Shown: positions 1 through 9,004, counted from the first letter of the stretch. The stretch: 64,000 nt of DNA from Saussurea involucrata (GCA_033807775.1 CM066312.1:27253696-27317695), one strand, 5' to 3'. Program-made: numbers and translations. The notes: a model not told the origin generated them from the letters alone.

Positions 1-314
1 CCCCGAGCTGCTATTCGTAAGTTATCTGGATGCGCACACAACTCAAAGACTACGGCTTCACATACTCCAAAGTGCCCATCTACTGCGACTCGAAGAGCGT
101 CATTGCCATATCAAGCAATCCAGTCCAGCATACGAAGACGAATTACATAGACGTTCGGTACCACTTTATCAAGGATCACGTCGAAAGAGGTACAGTCGAA
201 CTCTATTTTTTTAATACAAAACATCAGTTAGCAGACCTTTTTACAAAACCCCTGAACGAAAACTGCTTTAATTTTCTTTTGTCCAGGCTAGGTATGCAAA
301 ATCTGAAGATTTGA
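1..314 (+). pseudogene. Element E: RNase H C-terminal end (copia pol)
   Basis: This is the last part of a Ty1/copia polyprotein, the RNase H that removes the RNA template during cDNA synthesis. The reading frame shows the usual copia signatures in order: YCDSKSVIAIS, then H-T-K-T-N-Y-I-D-V-R-Y-H-F-I, then QLADLFTKPL near the C-terminus. The same block occurs in elements D and F in this window. The start lies before base 1. An in-frame TAA at 18-20 stands where the homologues read a glutamine codon (the Cys-Cys-Ser-Gln motif), so the copy is dead; the Met at 30 is internal, not a start. It marks the end of pol of element E, whose post-pol gene and 3' LTR follow on the same strand up to 16323. 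Confidence 0.9.
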
Positions 315-599
315 TCAGATCGTGCGCCCGATACAAGTTCCATACACCTACAAGAAACTGTCTATTCGTCATCTGTTGTCTAAACTCCAGATGATTGAGT
401 ATACACTTTCTCGCATATGTATTCTACTTGTATCGTACACATGTTCCTGTTTAAATCTCTGTATTAACTAGGTAGGTTTCGTTTGTTTTCTTTCGTTTAG
501 CGTGGGTTTCCTTTTATGTTCTTTTACCGTCGTCTTATTTTTTGGATATATTTGTGCTTTCATTATTTGTTCATGTGTTCAGGGGGTGCACATAAGCGT

Positions 600-945
600 A
601 TCCGGTAAGTCCACTCTATCTTTGAGGGGGAGTGCCACACAATTTTTTTTAACTTCCACAAGTTTTTTTGTGTGTGGCAACTCACAAGTGTTCTTCAAAT
701 TACACCACTTGCTCAATCCGAGGGGGAGCAGTTTTATACTTGATCATCAATTAAGGGGGAGCGACACACAGTTTTTCTTTAAAAGTGTCAAAAGTTTTTA
801 TGTGTGGTCGTTCCTTAAAATCACTCACGTGCAACATCCGAGGGGGAGCAAAGTTTTCCCCATGCTAAGTTCGAGGGGGAGCAAAGTTTTCCCCATGCTA
901 AGTTCGAGGGGGAGCGGGAAAATATATTTTCTCAAAGTCTAAAAG
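600..945 (+). repeat. Array of polypurine-tract-like GAGGGGGAG motifs (element E)
   Basis: Six copies of a G-rich purine motif (near 624, 720, 754, 841, 873 and 906) lie just behind pol. The last ones sit in a short tandem repeat of about 33 bp (841-906). The motif has the same core as the true PPT of this element at 16028. Multiple PPT-like motifs behind pol are a known trait of Sireviruses. An open frame crosses this stretch (502-942), but its translation is only the repeat (RGS...) and I do not take it as a gene. The 315-600 stretch before it holds nothing recognisable. Confidence 0.75.
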
Positions 946-974
946 ATTTATAAAAAAAAATTACAGGGAATTTT

Positions 975-1905
975 TCTTGGAAAAACACAATCAATCCGGA
1001 TAAAGTATCTGGATACCTACCTATCCGGATAGGTTTCCGGACCGGACACCTATCCGGACTGGATAGGTATCCAAACGACCCATCCGGTAAGCTACTGCCA
1101 CTATAAAAACCCTCGGACACCCTTATTTTGATTTTTTCCGGATCCTAAACACCTAAACCCTCTTGCTTTTCTCTCTTACTCGGAAACCCTCCATTTGCGC
1201 ACATTTTCGCTCGATTTCGATTCTTACATCACAGGTATGCTTCTCATTTCACTCTCTTATCACCATCGCACTCACCTACGGATTTCGTTGTGTATATCGA
1301 TCACAACTTCGACAGATTGGGGTTTTTTTGAACCCGGGTCTGTGTCGATTCACCTTAAGACCTTTCAACGGTTGTTTAGGATCTATTGTTGGTAGTGTGT
1401 TACTTAGTGCTTCGATTACACTATGCTAGAACTCTCAGAGCTATGATTGGAATTGTTTGTTAGTCGATTTAGGATACCCGGATGTCGTACAGATAGTTTT
1501 CAAACTATCCGGACATATTCAAACTAATCCGGGAACATTCAAGTGTTTCGATATTTTATCTGGGTACCCTCATTTATCCGAAAAGCTACCTCATCCGTGA
1601 ACCATCTCACCCGGTAACCCCTGTTGTCCAGAAACCTTATGGTTTCCGGTAAGTTCAACTATCCGGGTTCAGATGGTTGTCCGGTAACCCCTATCATCCA
1701 GTTACTTTGACCATCCGGAAAACCCTAGTTGTCCGGAAACCATGTGGTTTCCGGTAAGTTCAACCATCCGGAAAACTCCATTTGTCCGGATACTCCACTT
1801 GTCCGGATACCCTATTTGTCTAGATACTTACTTTGTCCGGATAACTCAATTTGTCTGGTAACTTTGTGTTTCCTGGAAAATTGTTGTCTGGACACACTGC
1901 CAACA
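975..1905 (+). repeat. TCCGGA-type palindromic motif cluster (element E)
   Basis: About twenty copies of TCCGGA or close variants (TCCGGT, TCCGGG, TCTGGA) occur on both sides of a TATA box in the region between pol and the post-pol gene. Sirevirus non-coding regions are known to carry dense short palindromic motifs. These could be protein binding sites for the internal promoter, which is inference. The same word is clustered in element A (11690-12085) and in two gypsy LTRs of this window. Confidence 0.7.
1095..1112 (+). promoter_or_regulatory. Candidate internal TATA box for the post-pol gene of element E
   Basis: A CTATAAAAAC box stands inside the TCCGGA cluster, followed by a pyrimidine-rich leader and a good splice donor. 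No LTR boundary lies here, so this would be an internal promoter for the downstream gene at 2035. Elements D and F carry a TATA box at the equivalent place. Confidence 0.45.
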
Positions 1906-2026
1906 GTCTCAGTACCCTGTTTGTAACTGCCAGTCCTCAATCCAACATAGATTAAGCCGAATTTTCGCAACGGTATGCATCGACTGTAGTTTGATCCCGC
2001 GAAGACTCTAACATCGTGTCTTTCAG
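1233..2026 (+). other. Candidate leader intron before the post-pol gene (element E)
   Basis: The sequence reads ACAG followed by GTATGC at the left end and a T-rich tract ending TTTCAG just before the ATG at 2035 on the right. Between them are the TCCGGA repeats and no coding sequence. Element D has a similar leader intron at the same place. The call rests on splice signals only. Confidence 0.4.
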
Positions 2027-2034
2027 GTATACTA

Positions 2035-2549
2035 ATGGCGGATCAACAACCCCCACAACAAAATAATCCACCTCAAGAGGAATTCGTCGACGAGGAAGCA
2101 GACAATGCCTTGGTGCCAGCAGACCATGGCATTGAACTCGAGGCCAACAACCATCATCTAGACACTGCCGAGTTCCGACCACATCATTGTGTGGTTGTAG
2201 AAACACTTCTCGGCCATCCACTTCGAGAAGCACTCACTGCCACAACCGACGCTCCTATCCTGTACGTTTATCAAGTCTAGCGTACGGCTCAAGTGGTCAC
2301 GGCGCTCAATTCTCAGACGATCACGGCGATGATCGACCAACATCCATTCGCGCTAACACCAGACTCTTTCAGATGTCTACTATCCTTACCTGAGGCCACT
2401 GCTGGAGGCCATGCTGCTTACGACGCCGCGGTCGACGACACCACTCTCTGCGCCGAAATCCGCACTCTTGGCTACAATCACGGACTCAACCTCCCGTCAG
2501 CCTTCAACCGAAAGTACCTAGCACCCATCTGGTACACACTGTTCACGAT
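2035..2549 (+). pseudogene. Element E post-pol gene, N-terminal part (interrupted)
   Basis: This is the start of the extra gene that lies between pol and the 3' LTR of element E. It begins with a Gln/Pro-rich head and then enters a helical module. Its stretch ending APIWYTLFTI aligns with PPLWNTLFTI of element F and with a matching block in D. An in-frame TAG at 2278 breaks it once; the frame then stays open to 2549, where composite A/B is inserted in the target ACGAT. The frame continues correctly at 12729 once the insertion is left out, so A/B hit an open gene. No named domain is recognised. From general knowledge similar uncharacterised segments are common in daisy-family retrotransposon proteins. 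Confidence 0.7.
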
Positions 2550-2774
2550 TGTTAGGGTCAATTTATGTTGAATTAAATTTCAGGGTTTAAATTGTAATTC
2601 TTTATTTTGAGCCTAGTTAGTGAACGGGCCGTGGGCTTGTTAACCACGGGCCCGCCATATATAATGTTTGCTTAGCCTTAGAAAATAGGTTAGTTGTCTT
2701 ATTTTGCTTTCCTACTTCGTATTGTAATTCTCTCTACATTGAAAGCTTAATAGAGATGACCAGTTGAAATCGTA
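2550..2774 (+). repeat. LTR of family A, 5' part, plus orientation
   Basis: It starts TGTTAGGG after the ACGAT target copy and runs to TTGAAATCGTA, where it is fused through a T-run to the inverted LTR of family B. About 60 bases of the LTR 3' end are missing; they are present at 12519-12588 (inverted) and at 12661-12728. The family is close to the LTR of element E at 16038. Confidence 0.8.
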
Positions 2775-2785
2775 ATTTTTTTTTT

Positions 2786-3102
2786 TAATTTCAACTTGTC
2801 ATCCCTCTCATATTCATAAATCAAGATAGTTACAAAGGTTTGAATGAAAAACACAACTATCTCTCTCTAACAATTAACCTCTCAACTTGTCTAATGAATC
2901 ACTTTTGGATCTCTAACCTAATTCTAAGGTTAACACTAACCTTAAATACCAAGGCCTATTAGCACAAAGGCCCATGGCCCATTAACCTAAGCTAAGCCCA
3001 TTTAACACAAATGAGGCTTTTACAATAATTAATTAAAACAATTAAGCACTATATAATTATTTATATATCTTTCTAATATGTAGGACATTTATGGTCCTAA
3101 CA
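2786..3102 (-). repeat. LTR of family B, minus orientation
   Basis: On the minus strand it begins TGTTAGGACC right after the PPT (3103-3116) and runs to GATGACAAGTTGAAAT, where it is fused to LTR A. Its inverted partner is 5929-6247. The two share start, end and many blocks but differ in the middle more than the flanking arms do. Confidence 0.8.
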
Positions 3103-3523
3103 ATCTCCCCCTAAAGATATATAAATAAAAATCGGTCTTGATCTTCTCTTCTTCTTGAATCTTTGAAACTCTTTGGTGTTGTTTGTCTTCATGTCTTTTA
3201 ACGCTCCCCCTTGAATAAAGCTCTTGAAGTTGATTTCAGCTTTAAAAGAACTTGTAGAACCAATATGCTTGATGGAGGAAATAATTTGAAGCGAACACCA
3301 CTTGATAAACGTTGAGAAGAATTGATTACTTGTAAGCACTTTGAAACTCTTTGTATCTCGGAACAAATCAATCATTCGGTTAAAAATCTTTAACAGTTAC
3401 TCCCCCTCGGCTTTTGCATGGGAACTTCTTTACTCCCCCTCGGCTTTACTCCCCTCGGCTTTTGCTAACTCCCCCTCAACTTGATATTCGGTGTCTTTGA
3501 ATCTGTACTCTTTCCCCCCCTCA
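3103..3523 (-). other. Element B 3' region: PPT, PPT-like array and short open frame
   Basis: The true PPT (CTTTAGGGGGAGAT on the minus strand) is at 3103-3116. Further upstream on that strand lie several CTCCCCCTC motifs (plus-strand view, 3400-3475) and one long purine run at 3508-3523. An open frame at 3097-3375 has an inverted copy at 5640-5942. It spans a PPT-like AAGGGGGAGCG, matches no other protein here, and I do not call it a gene. Confidence 0.6.
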
Positions 3524-3795
3524 TGATGAGTAGGAGCATCCGGAGCATCATGCACATTCAAAGACAAAAGTGACGAGTAGCCAAAAATCCAGATAAAACA
3601 TTAAGTAACCAGAATGGGGGTAATCATCTAACACAGAAACACAAAAGTAACTGGTATCACAACAATTAAAAAATTGTGTGGCCTATGTTCAGAGTTGGCA
3701 ATGGGGTATCTCTGATAGGACTTCCAGTTATCACTGAGGCAATATCACAAAGATATGCAATGGGAATCACAAAGACTCGTGCATGTGTGAAAAAA

Positions 3796-4185
3796 TCAAG
3801 TTTTATCGATTTGGCTCAAATATTGATTCAACTTGGGACACAAGTTAAGAATCAATTGACACAGTGAATAGAATATGAAGTCTGGAGACCGGAGCTGATG
3901 TCTTCCTTTTTCAATATATAAGACCTCCGAGTGAGGAATAGATAGATTATGTGCTAAATCTCCGTGAATATATGAAACAAGCATCTGTTGTGAGATACTT
4001 GAGTGGCTAGGTGGGGTGACACGAGTTATCGACATTGGGTCCATGTCTGTTTCAATATTTATCACCAAAGAACGAGAATGAATAGATTGTGTGGTTACCC
4101 GGATAACTGACTCGGTTTGGTAAGGACCAAAAATTCTTTTAAGTCCTGTCACAGCCTCACCATATTCTTTTCTCTCCGAACTCAT
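3796..4185 (-). pseudogene. Element B post-pol gene remnant (Ser/His-rich linker)
   Basis: This open frame carries the segment PSHSSISQQM...SYIHGDLAHN. It corresponds to PSHSSISQQM...SHSHGDIAQN in the post-pol gene of element E (near 13820) and to a matching stretch in C (near 18650). It is the linker between the N-terminal module and the coiled-coil part of the post-pol protein. Nothing of integrase or reverse transcriptase lies between it and the gag tail upstream (4911-5524), so pol has been lost. The C-terminal module is missing too: the sequence runs on to the purine run at 3508-3523 and then into the 3' region. Confidence 0.6.
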
Positions 4186-4328
4186 CTAGCAATCTAGACC
4201 CCTCACTACTGTCTATAAAGGATGTGTTTCTTGGGTAGGTCCTTCCGGTTCTGGCTTGACCATAGAAATAATGTAAGACCTAACACTCCTTTCATGCATC
4301 GAGTAAAACAGTTTAGTAAAACAGTTGA

Positions 4329-4456
4329 AGTACGAGTTCTAAACTGAAATGTTTAGAAGTCAATGCATTTAAGAACGAGTCCTGATCTGAGATGATCAGA
4401 AGTCATAGAATGAAGTCCGAGTTCTGATCTGAAGTAATCAGAAGTCATTGTTTGAA
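4329..4456 (-). repeat. Tandem repeat, three units of about 42 bp (element B)
   Basis: Three successive units (about 4329, 4372 and 4414) share the frame GAGTYCTGATCTGA...ATCAGAAGTCA. Each contains a small imperfect palindrome around CTGATCTGA / GATCAG. The first unit is more diverged. Confidence 0.65.
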
Positions 4457-4910
4457 ATAACGGAATTTCAAGAAACAAGATCAAGCGCAAAACAGAATGA
4501 CTCAGTAAGCACATTATGTTCAAAAAATGAAACAATGATTAGAAAGTTTAATTGTGAAGAACAAGTCACAATTATTATATCAGTTAAGAATTGAATCATT
4601 ACTATGAAATGATGAACTATGAACACAAAGTGGAATTCAAAAACGAGTGTATTTCCATCGAAAAATCGACAAACGTTTGAGACATGGAAATAACCAAGTC
4701 ATGAAAAAATGACACGTGGTAATCATGGAATTTAAAATTGGAGAATAACAAACACAAGTAAGTTATCCAGAATGAATTACCACGGTCTTTGAATTTAGTT
4801 AGAAGTTCACTTACCTTTCATGAGACAGCACTCCCCCTCAAATTTGGCATAGCCTTCGAATGCAGTCATGTGAAAAGTATGTTCAGAACTGAGCGCACAT
4901 GACATTCCTG

Positions 4911-5524
4911 CAAAATAAATTAGAAGGATTTTGGTATCCATCCAATGATGGATCCTTGACGGTTAGATGCCCTATTATAGTGAGGACCGGGGATACTATA
5001 AGTACCATACCAATGATTTGCGTACCTTCGATCAACAAAATCATTCGAACCACATGTAGAACAACAGATACAATCATGAGAAAGTTGAAGCAACTGTTGA
5101 ATTGAGTAAACTTTTAAGGGAAATATCACCTTTTGTTCAACAGAAGTACGAGAATTAAATACATCATGATTGCGATTGTATGTCCTAACATGAGAAACTG
5201 GCTTAAATGACTTTGCATTCGTTTTGCTTTCATTTGATCCCTTTACCACCAAACTTGTTTGAACCTATTTCCCCGACCATTATTATCTGAATTATCATTA
5301 AAGGTATGATCAGTAGAGTGTGAGTGGGAAGGATGTCTATCATTCCATCGACCGGTCTTTTGCCGCGACTGTGAAGGATTTTGTGAACGAGAATCGGTTT
5401 TAGAAAATTTGTTCACAGCCGGGGTTTTTGGTTTTGAAGAACATTCGCCTTTAAGAAAATTGACCGGGCGATTTACCGCTTTTTGAAAGAAAGTCGGTTT
5501 GGTTTGGTACAGATTCAAAGACAC
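4911..5524 (-). pseudogene. Element B gag C-terminal part
   Basis: Two overlapping frames (5524-5243 and 5252-4920) match the tail of element A gag at 9431-10138. Shared blocks include NRPVNFLKGE/T, SQSRQKT, a Cys-rich stretch HDCICCSTCG versus HDCLCCSSCG, and an end of the type WIPK/WVPK. In Sireviruses this is the C-terminal, RNA-binding end of gag. A frameshift near 5245 breaks it. Upstream it stops abruptly at 5507, where the inverted copy of the 3' end begins, so most of gag is absent. Confidence 0.7.
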
Positions 5525-5928
5525 CGAATATCAAGTTGAGGGGGAGTTAGCAAAAGCCGAGGGGAGTAAAGCCGAGGGGGAGTAAAGAAGTCCCCATGCA
5601 AAAGCCGAGGGGGAGTAACTGTTAAAGATTTTTAACCGAGTGATTGATCTGTTCCGAGATCCAAAGAGTTTCAAAGTGCTTACAAGTAATCAATTCTTCT
5701 CATCGTTTATCAAGTGGCGTTCGCTTCAAATTATTTCCTCCATCAAGCATATTGGTTCTACAAGTTCTTTTAAAGCTGAAATCAACTTCAAGAGCTTTAT
5801 TCAAGGGGGAGCGTTAAAAGACATGAAGACAAACAACACCAAAGAGTTTCAAAGATTCAAGAAGAAGAGAAGATCAAGACTTGAAGGTTTCAAGACCGAT
5901 TTTTATTTATATATCTTTAGGGGGAGAT

Positions 5929-6247
5929 TGTTAGGACCATAAATGTCCTACATATTTGAAAGATATATAAATAAATTATATAGAGCGTAATTAGTTTAAT
6001 TATAGAGGTTAATTATTGTAAAAGCCTTAATTATTGTTAATTGGGCTTAGCTTTGTGGTTAATGGGCTTGGGCCTTGTTTAGTTAAGGCCTATGTATTTA
6101 AGGTTAGTGTTAACCTTGAATTAGAAAAGCGATTCATTAGAGAGATTAGAGAGCTTATTGTTTAGAATCGTTTCCTTTACTTTGATTGTAATATTCTCTA
6201 AATGATACTTTGATTGGATACGAGAGGGATGACAAGTTGAAATCGTA
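5929..6247 (+). repeat. LTR of family B, plus orientation
   Basis: It begins TGTTAGGACC directly after the PPT TTTAGGGGGAGAT and runs to TTGAAATCGTA. It is fused there, through an A-run, to an inverted LTR A. The last bases up to an expected CA end are missing. Confidence 0.8.
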
Positions 6248-6255
6248 AAAAAAAA

Positions 6256-6481
6256 TTACTATTTCAACTGGTCATCTCTATTAAGCTTTCAATGTAGAGA
6301 GAATTACAATACGAAGCAGGAAAGCAAAATAAGACAACTAGCCTATTTTCTAAGGCTAAGGAAACATTATATATGGTGGGCCCGTGGTTAACAAGCCCAC
6401 GGCCCGTTCACTAACTAGGCTAAAAATAAAGAATTACAATTTAAACCCTGAACTTTAATTCAACATAAATTGACCCTAACA
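6256..6481 (-). repeat. LTR of family A, minus orientation (3' LTR of element A)
   Basis: On the minus strand it starts TGTTAGGGTC immediately after the PPT at 6482-6498 and runs to GACCAGTTGAAAT. It agrees with 2550-2774 at about 97 percent by eye. Confidence 0.8.
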
Positions 6482-6498
6482 ATCTCCCCCTTTGAATT
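6482..6498 (-). other. Polypurine tract of element A
   Basis: AAAGGGGGAGAT on the minus strand abuts the LTR start. It primes plus-strand DNA in LTR elements. The last codons of the post-pol gene run up to it: after the stop at 6536 the homologous residues ...ELQFKGGD are still readable. Confidence 0.8.
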
Positions 6499-6535
6499 GA
6501 AGTTCGATTTGGCGCCAGTTCGCGACATATCTTTT

Positions 6536-8158
6536 TCAGAGCGCGAAGTGTACCTCGAACCATCTGATAGCACGGCGGTAGTCGATGCATTCTTCAACCA
6601 TTTCCAAGGCATTCCGAGCAGTTGTTTCATTCGGATTAGGGACATATGAGAACCTTGGATTTTCATATTCGTGCTGGATGATTTTCCGAAGAGCATCTTG
6701 AACTTTGAAGAGCGTGTCGTCGCAGAATCCTTCTACCTGACTGAATCGCAGAAATCTTTTCTCTTTCTGTTCATTGACGTAGACAATTCCAAATTCAGGT
6801 TCTAGAAGCATAGCGTTCTCGGGATACATATTCAACTCAGGAGCTTGCAGATTCGGATTTATCAGATTTACCTTCTTCGCTCTGTTCTCGATTGCCATTT
6901 GAAAATCCGTTAGATAAGACATCATAATTGTACGGACCAGAAATCGATGAACAGCTTCGAGCGCCTTTGTAACTGGTAGCGGTCGGATAGTTCTTGAACG
7001 AAGGTCTTTCAGAATTGCCAGGAATTCAAACGGTCGTAGGTGCTGGAAGTCGACTTCAGAAAATTTCCATTCATTCCCATCTTCACGTCGGACAGTGAAT
7101 ACAGGATAGACGATTTTCATGATGCGGTTAGACTGTATGTTGAGTACCTCTGTGATCTGATGCTTGGTTCTGACTTGGCTGACTGGAAGACACCGCTTCA
7201 TTGCGCTGATGTACCGACGTTGGTATTCGGGATTGAAGTTATAAATACCAAGGCAAAAGGTCGGCTCGATTGTGCAAAGTTTGTGCACGAACAACTTCTT
7301 CAGTGATTCCTCCAGGTGAGGAATGAGTATCGTGATCTTCTCCCAACGGATTTGTTGCTGTTGAGGAGGTGGGAGATCAGAAGCTGTCGGTTGCTGAGGA
7401 GATGTCTGAATATTGGCAGTTGAGGTCTCGGGTCTTGTTGAAGTTTCATCGGGTTGAGCAGAGTGAACGGGAGAAGTACCATATAAATTCTGGAGCAAGA
7501 ACTGATCATAGTCAATGTTGTCATCGTCATCAGTAGGGAAAACCAAATTAACCTGGAGATTTGCGGCGCTGGCGGCTTTTTCATACCATGCATCTTCGGT
7601 CTCCGGGTTGGCTTCACAGTCTGGATCAATCATATCCAATAACGGTCTGTCTGATGAGTCAAAATCAACCAGTTCCTGTGTTGAACCCTCGGGCTTTTCA
7701 ACCGTCGGGTCTTCATCATCTGATATTTCCATGTCGATTACCATCTCGGCTAATGGCAACTCGGCTTCAGGTTCGGCGTCGGTTGTTGTTGCCGCAGTTG
7801 CTGGTTCTAGTTGAACCACGGTTGTAGTTTTAGTGAGAATAGGGGCGGTCTCGGTAGGTCTTAGTCGTTTCTCCCCCTCACGGTGATCAGGATCATCCTG
7901 GTCATCGTGCTTGCGCTTCAGACCGCCTGCTTGACTCTTACAGGTATCTTCAAGTGAACGGACTCTCTCGGACAGCGTTGTGAGTGCTTGGTTGTAGTCC
8001 TTGAGAGTCGAGTCAATGCTATCCAAACGAGTGGTAATGGATGATGAAGGAGCAGTGACCTGGGATTTCAGAACGGTTATCAGGTTTGCTTCAGTTGAGG
8101 CGTTAGTGTCAGATTGTTGGAGTAGCTGAGCCAAAAGCATCGTCTTGAGAGTTTCCAC
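6536..8158 (-). CDS. Element A post-pol protein, C-terminal two thirds (540 aa open frame)
   Basis: This is the best open copy of the family's post-pol gene C-terminal part. Residues 1-75 are a helical, probably coiled-coil segment ending SLEDTCKSQAGG. A basic/acidic block KRKHDDQDD follows, then the conserved DHREGEKR motif (DNA 7871-7880), a long acidic linker (about 90-260), and the conserved C-terminal module (about 270-540). That module contains FTVRREDGNEW..F..VDF, SYLTDFQMAIE, LLEPEFGIVY and EKRFLRFSQVE. The same blocks occur in C, D, E and F. The Met at 8158 is internal to the family protein; upstream frames to 9000 continue the homology in broken form. No catalytic motif is seen and the function is unknown. 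It lies directly before the PPT, the place of env-like genes in Sireviruses, but I see no signal peptide or membrane span. Confidence 0.7.
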   Translation of the reverse strand: METLKTMLLAQLLQQSDTNASTEANLITVLKSQVTAPSSSITTRLDSIDSTLKDYNQALTTLSERVRSLEDTCKSQAGGLKRKHDDQDDPDHREGEKRLRPTETAPILTKTTTVVQLEPATAATTTDAEPEAELPLAEMVIDMEISDDEDPTVEKPEGSTQELVDFDSSDRPLLDMIDPDCEANPETEDAWYEKAASAANLQVNLVFPTDDDDNIDYDQFLLQNLYGTSPVHSAQPDETSTRPETSTANIQTSPQQPTASDLPPPQQQQIRWEKITILIPHLEESLKKLFVHKLCTIEPTFCLGIYNFNPEYQRRYISAMKRCLPVSQVRTKHQITEVLNIQSNRIMKIVYPVFTVRREDGNEWKFSEVDFQHLRPFEFLAILKDLRSRTIRPLPVTKALEAVHRFLVRTIMMSYLTDFQMAIENRAKKVNLINPNLQAPELNMYPENAMLLEPEFGIVYVNEQKEKRFLRFSQVEGFCDDTLFKVQDALRKIIQHEYENPRFSYVPNPNETTARNALEMVEECIDYRRAIRWFEVHFAL

Positions 8159-9000
8159 CGAATAGTTAGGCTGAGAAACCGGTGGAGGTGTAGGTGCGGT
8201 TTCAGCTTCGACGATCTTCTCTTTGCCTTTGATTAAGCTCTTCTATTTGGCGAGCTCAGCGGCGACGTGTTGCTCCATTGCCTCGCGGACAGCCTTAAGG
8301 GTGCTGTCCAGGGACCCTGGGGACACAAAGTCGTGTAAGATAACTCCGGGGACACTACAGACGTTCCGATCGAGTCACGATGTGTCTCGATTTTTTGTTC
8401 CTCTTCATGTGTCCTAGCCGAAAAATGTTCAATTACAAATGGCGCTAGACTCGATTGTGCACGAAATGAAGGCGAGACCGGGGGTTGCTGGTCTCTTATT
8501 TCAACACCAGTACTCTCCGAATGAGAGACCAGTGGAAGTTGTGCTATATCCCCGTGAGAAACTGAAACATCCGTCTTTTGAGAGACGGATGAGTGGACAA
8601 GGGGGTGTGCAAATGCTCCGCTGGGTCCGCAGAGAGTTCTTTAATACCCCGTCCCAACATATGAGACGGGATAGTAGGTGTGGCGACCCGGATATCACTC
8701 GGCTGGGGTCGCTCAGGAGCCTCGTTATCTTTACGGCTCAATCTTTCCTGGTTCGCTTTCGAACACAGTTCTCTCCTTCTCACATGGTCTAACTCATCAC
8801 CTAATACTCCCTTGGTTCTATGTCCCTGGGGAGGTCCCTCCGGCGCTGGCTGGACCATGGGATTCCCTAACTCTCGCCTATAAGCAACTACACTCGGTGC
8901 AACGGGATCAGCGTGTGCCAGTAGGGCTTCAGTTGACAAAATCCGGATAATGATGAATAACCTTTCCGGAGCCCTTATAATGACAAAACTGAGCATGGAG
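8159..9000 (-). pseudogene. Element A post-pol gene, broken upstream part
   Basis: The frame 9056-8544 contains ALLAHADP.APSVVAYRR and a PEGPP segment that match EALLEHADPNAPSVIAYRH and PEGPP in element E (13020-13124). It continues into the Ser/His-rich linker and then breaks by frameshifts and stops until 8158. The N-terminal helical module present in E, D and F is missing: this part begins right behind the PPT-like array at 9005. Confidence 0.6.
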
Positions 9001-9004
9001 ATGG

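Larger units (their letters stand above)
2550..3508. repeat. Left arm of a large inverted repeat
   Basis: This arm (LTR A, inverted LTR B, B PPT and about 400 bp of B internal sequence) is matched in reverse by 5507-6481. By eye the internal part and the A LTR part agree at roughly 97 percent, while the two B LTRs differ clearly more. The spacer is about 2 kb. Confidence 0.85.
5507..6481. repeat. Right arm of the large inverted repeat
   Basis: This is the reverse copy of 2550-3508: B internal sequence with PPT-like motifs, the open frame 5640-5942, the B PPT (5919-5928), LTR B and LTR A. Its inner edge (GTACAGATTC) coincides with the end of a polypurine run in the left copy (3508). One 15-bp insertion near 5880 distinguishes it. 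Confidence 0.85.

Noticed and set aside
502..942. Open frame of 146 codons behind RNase H of element E
   Set aside because: It consists of PPT-like repeats read as RGS and low-complexity residues; no counterpart in the other elements.
3097..3375. Open frame of 92 codons with an inverted copy at 5640-5942
   Set aside because: The two copies are explained by the inverted repeat, and the frame spans PPT-like DNA; nothing similar in A, C, D, E or F.
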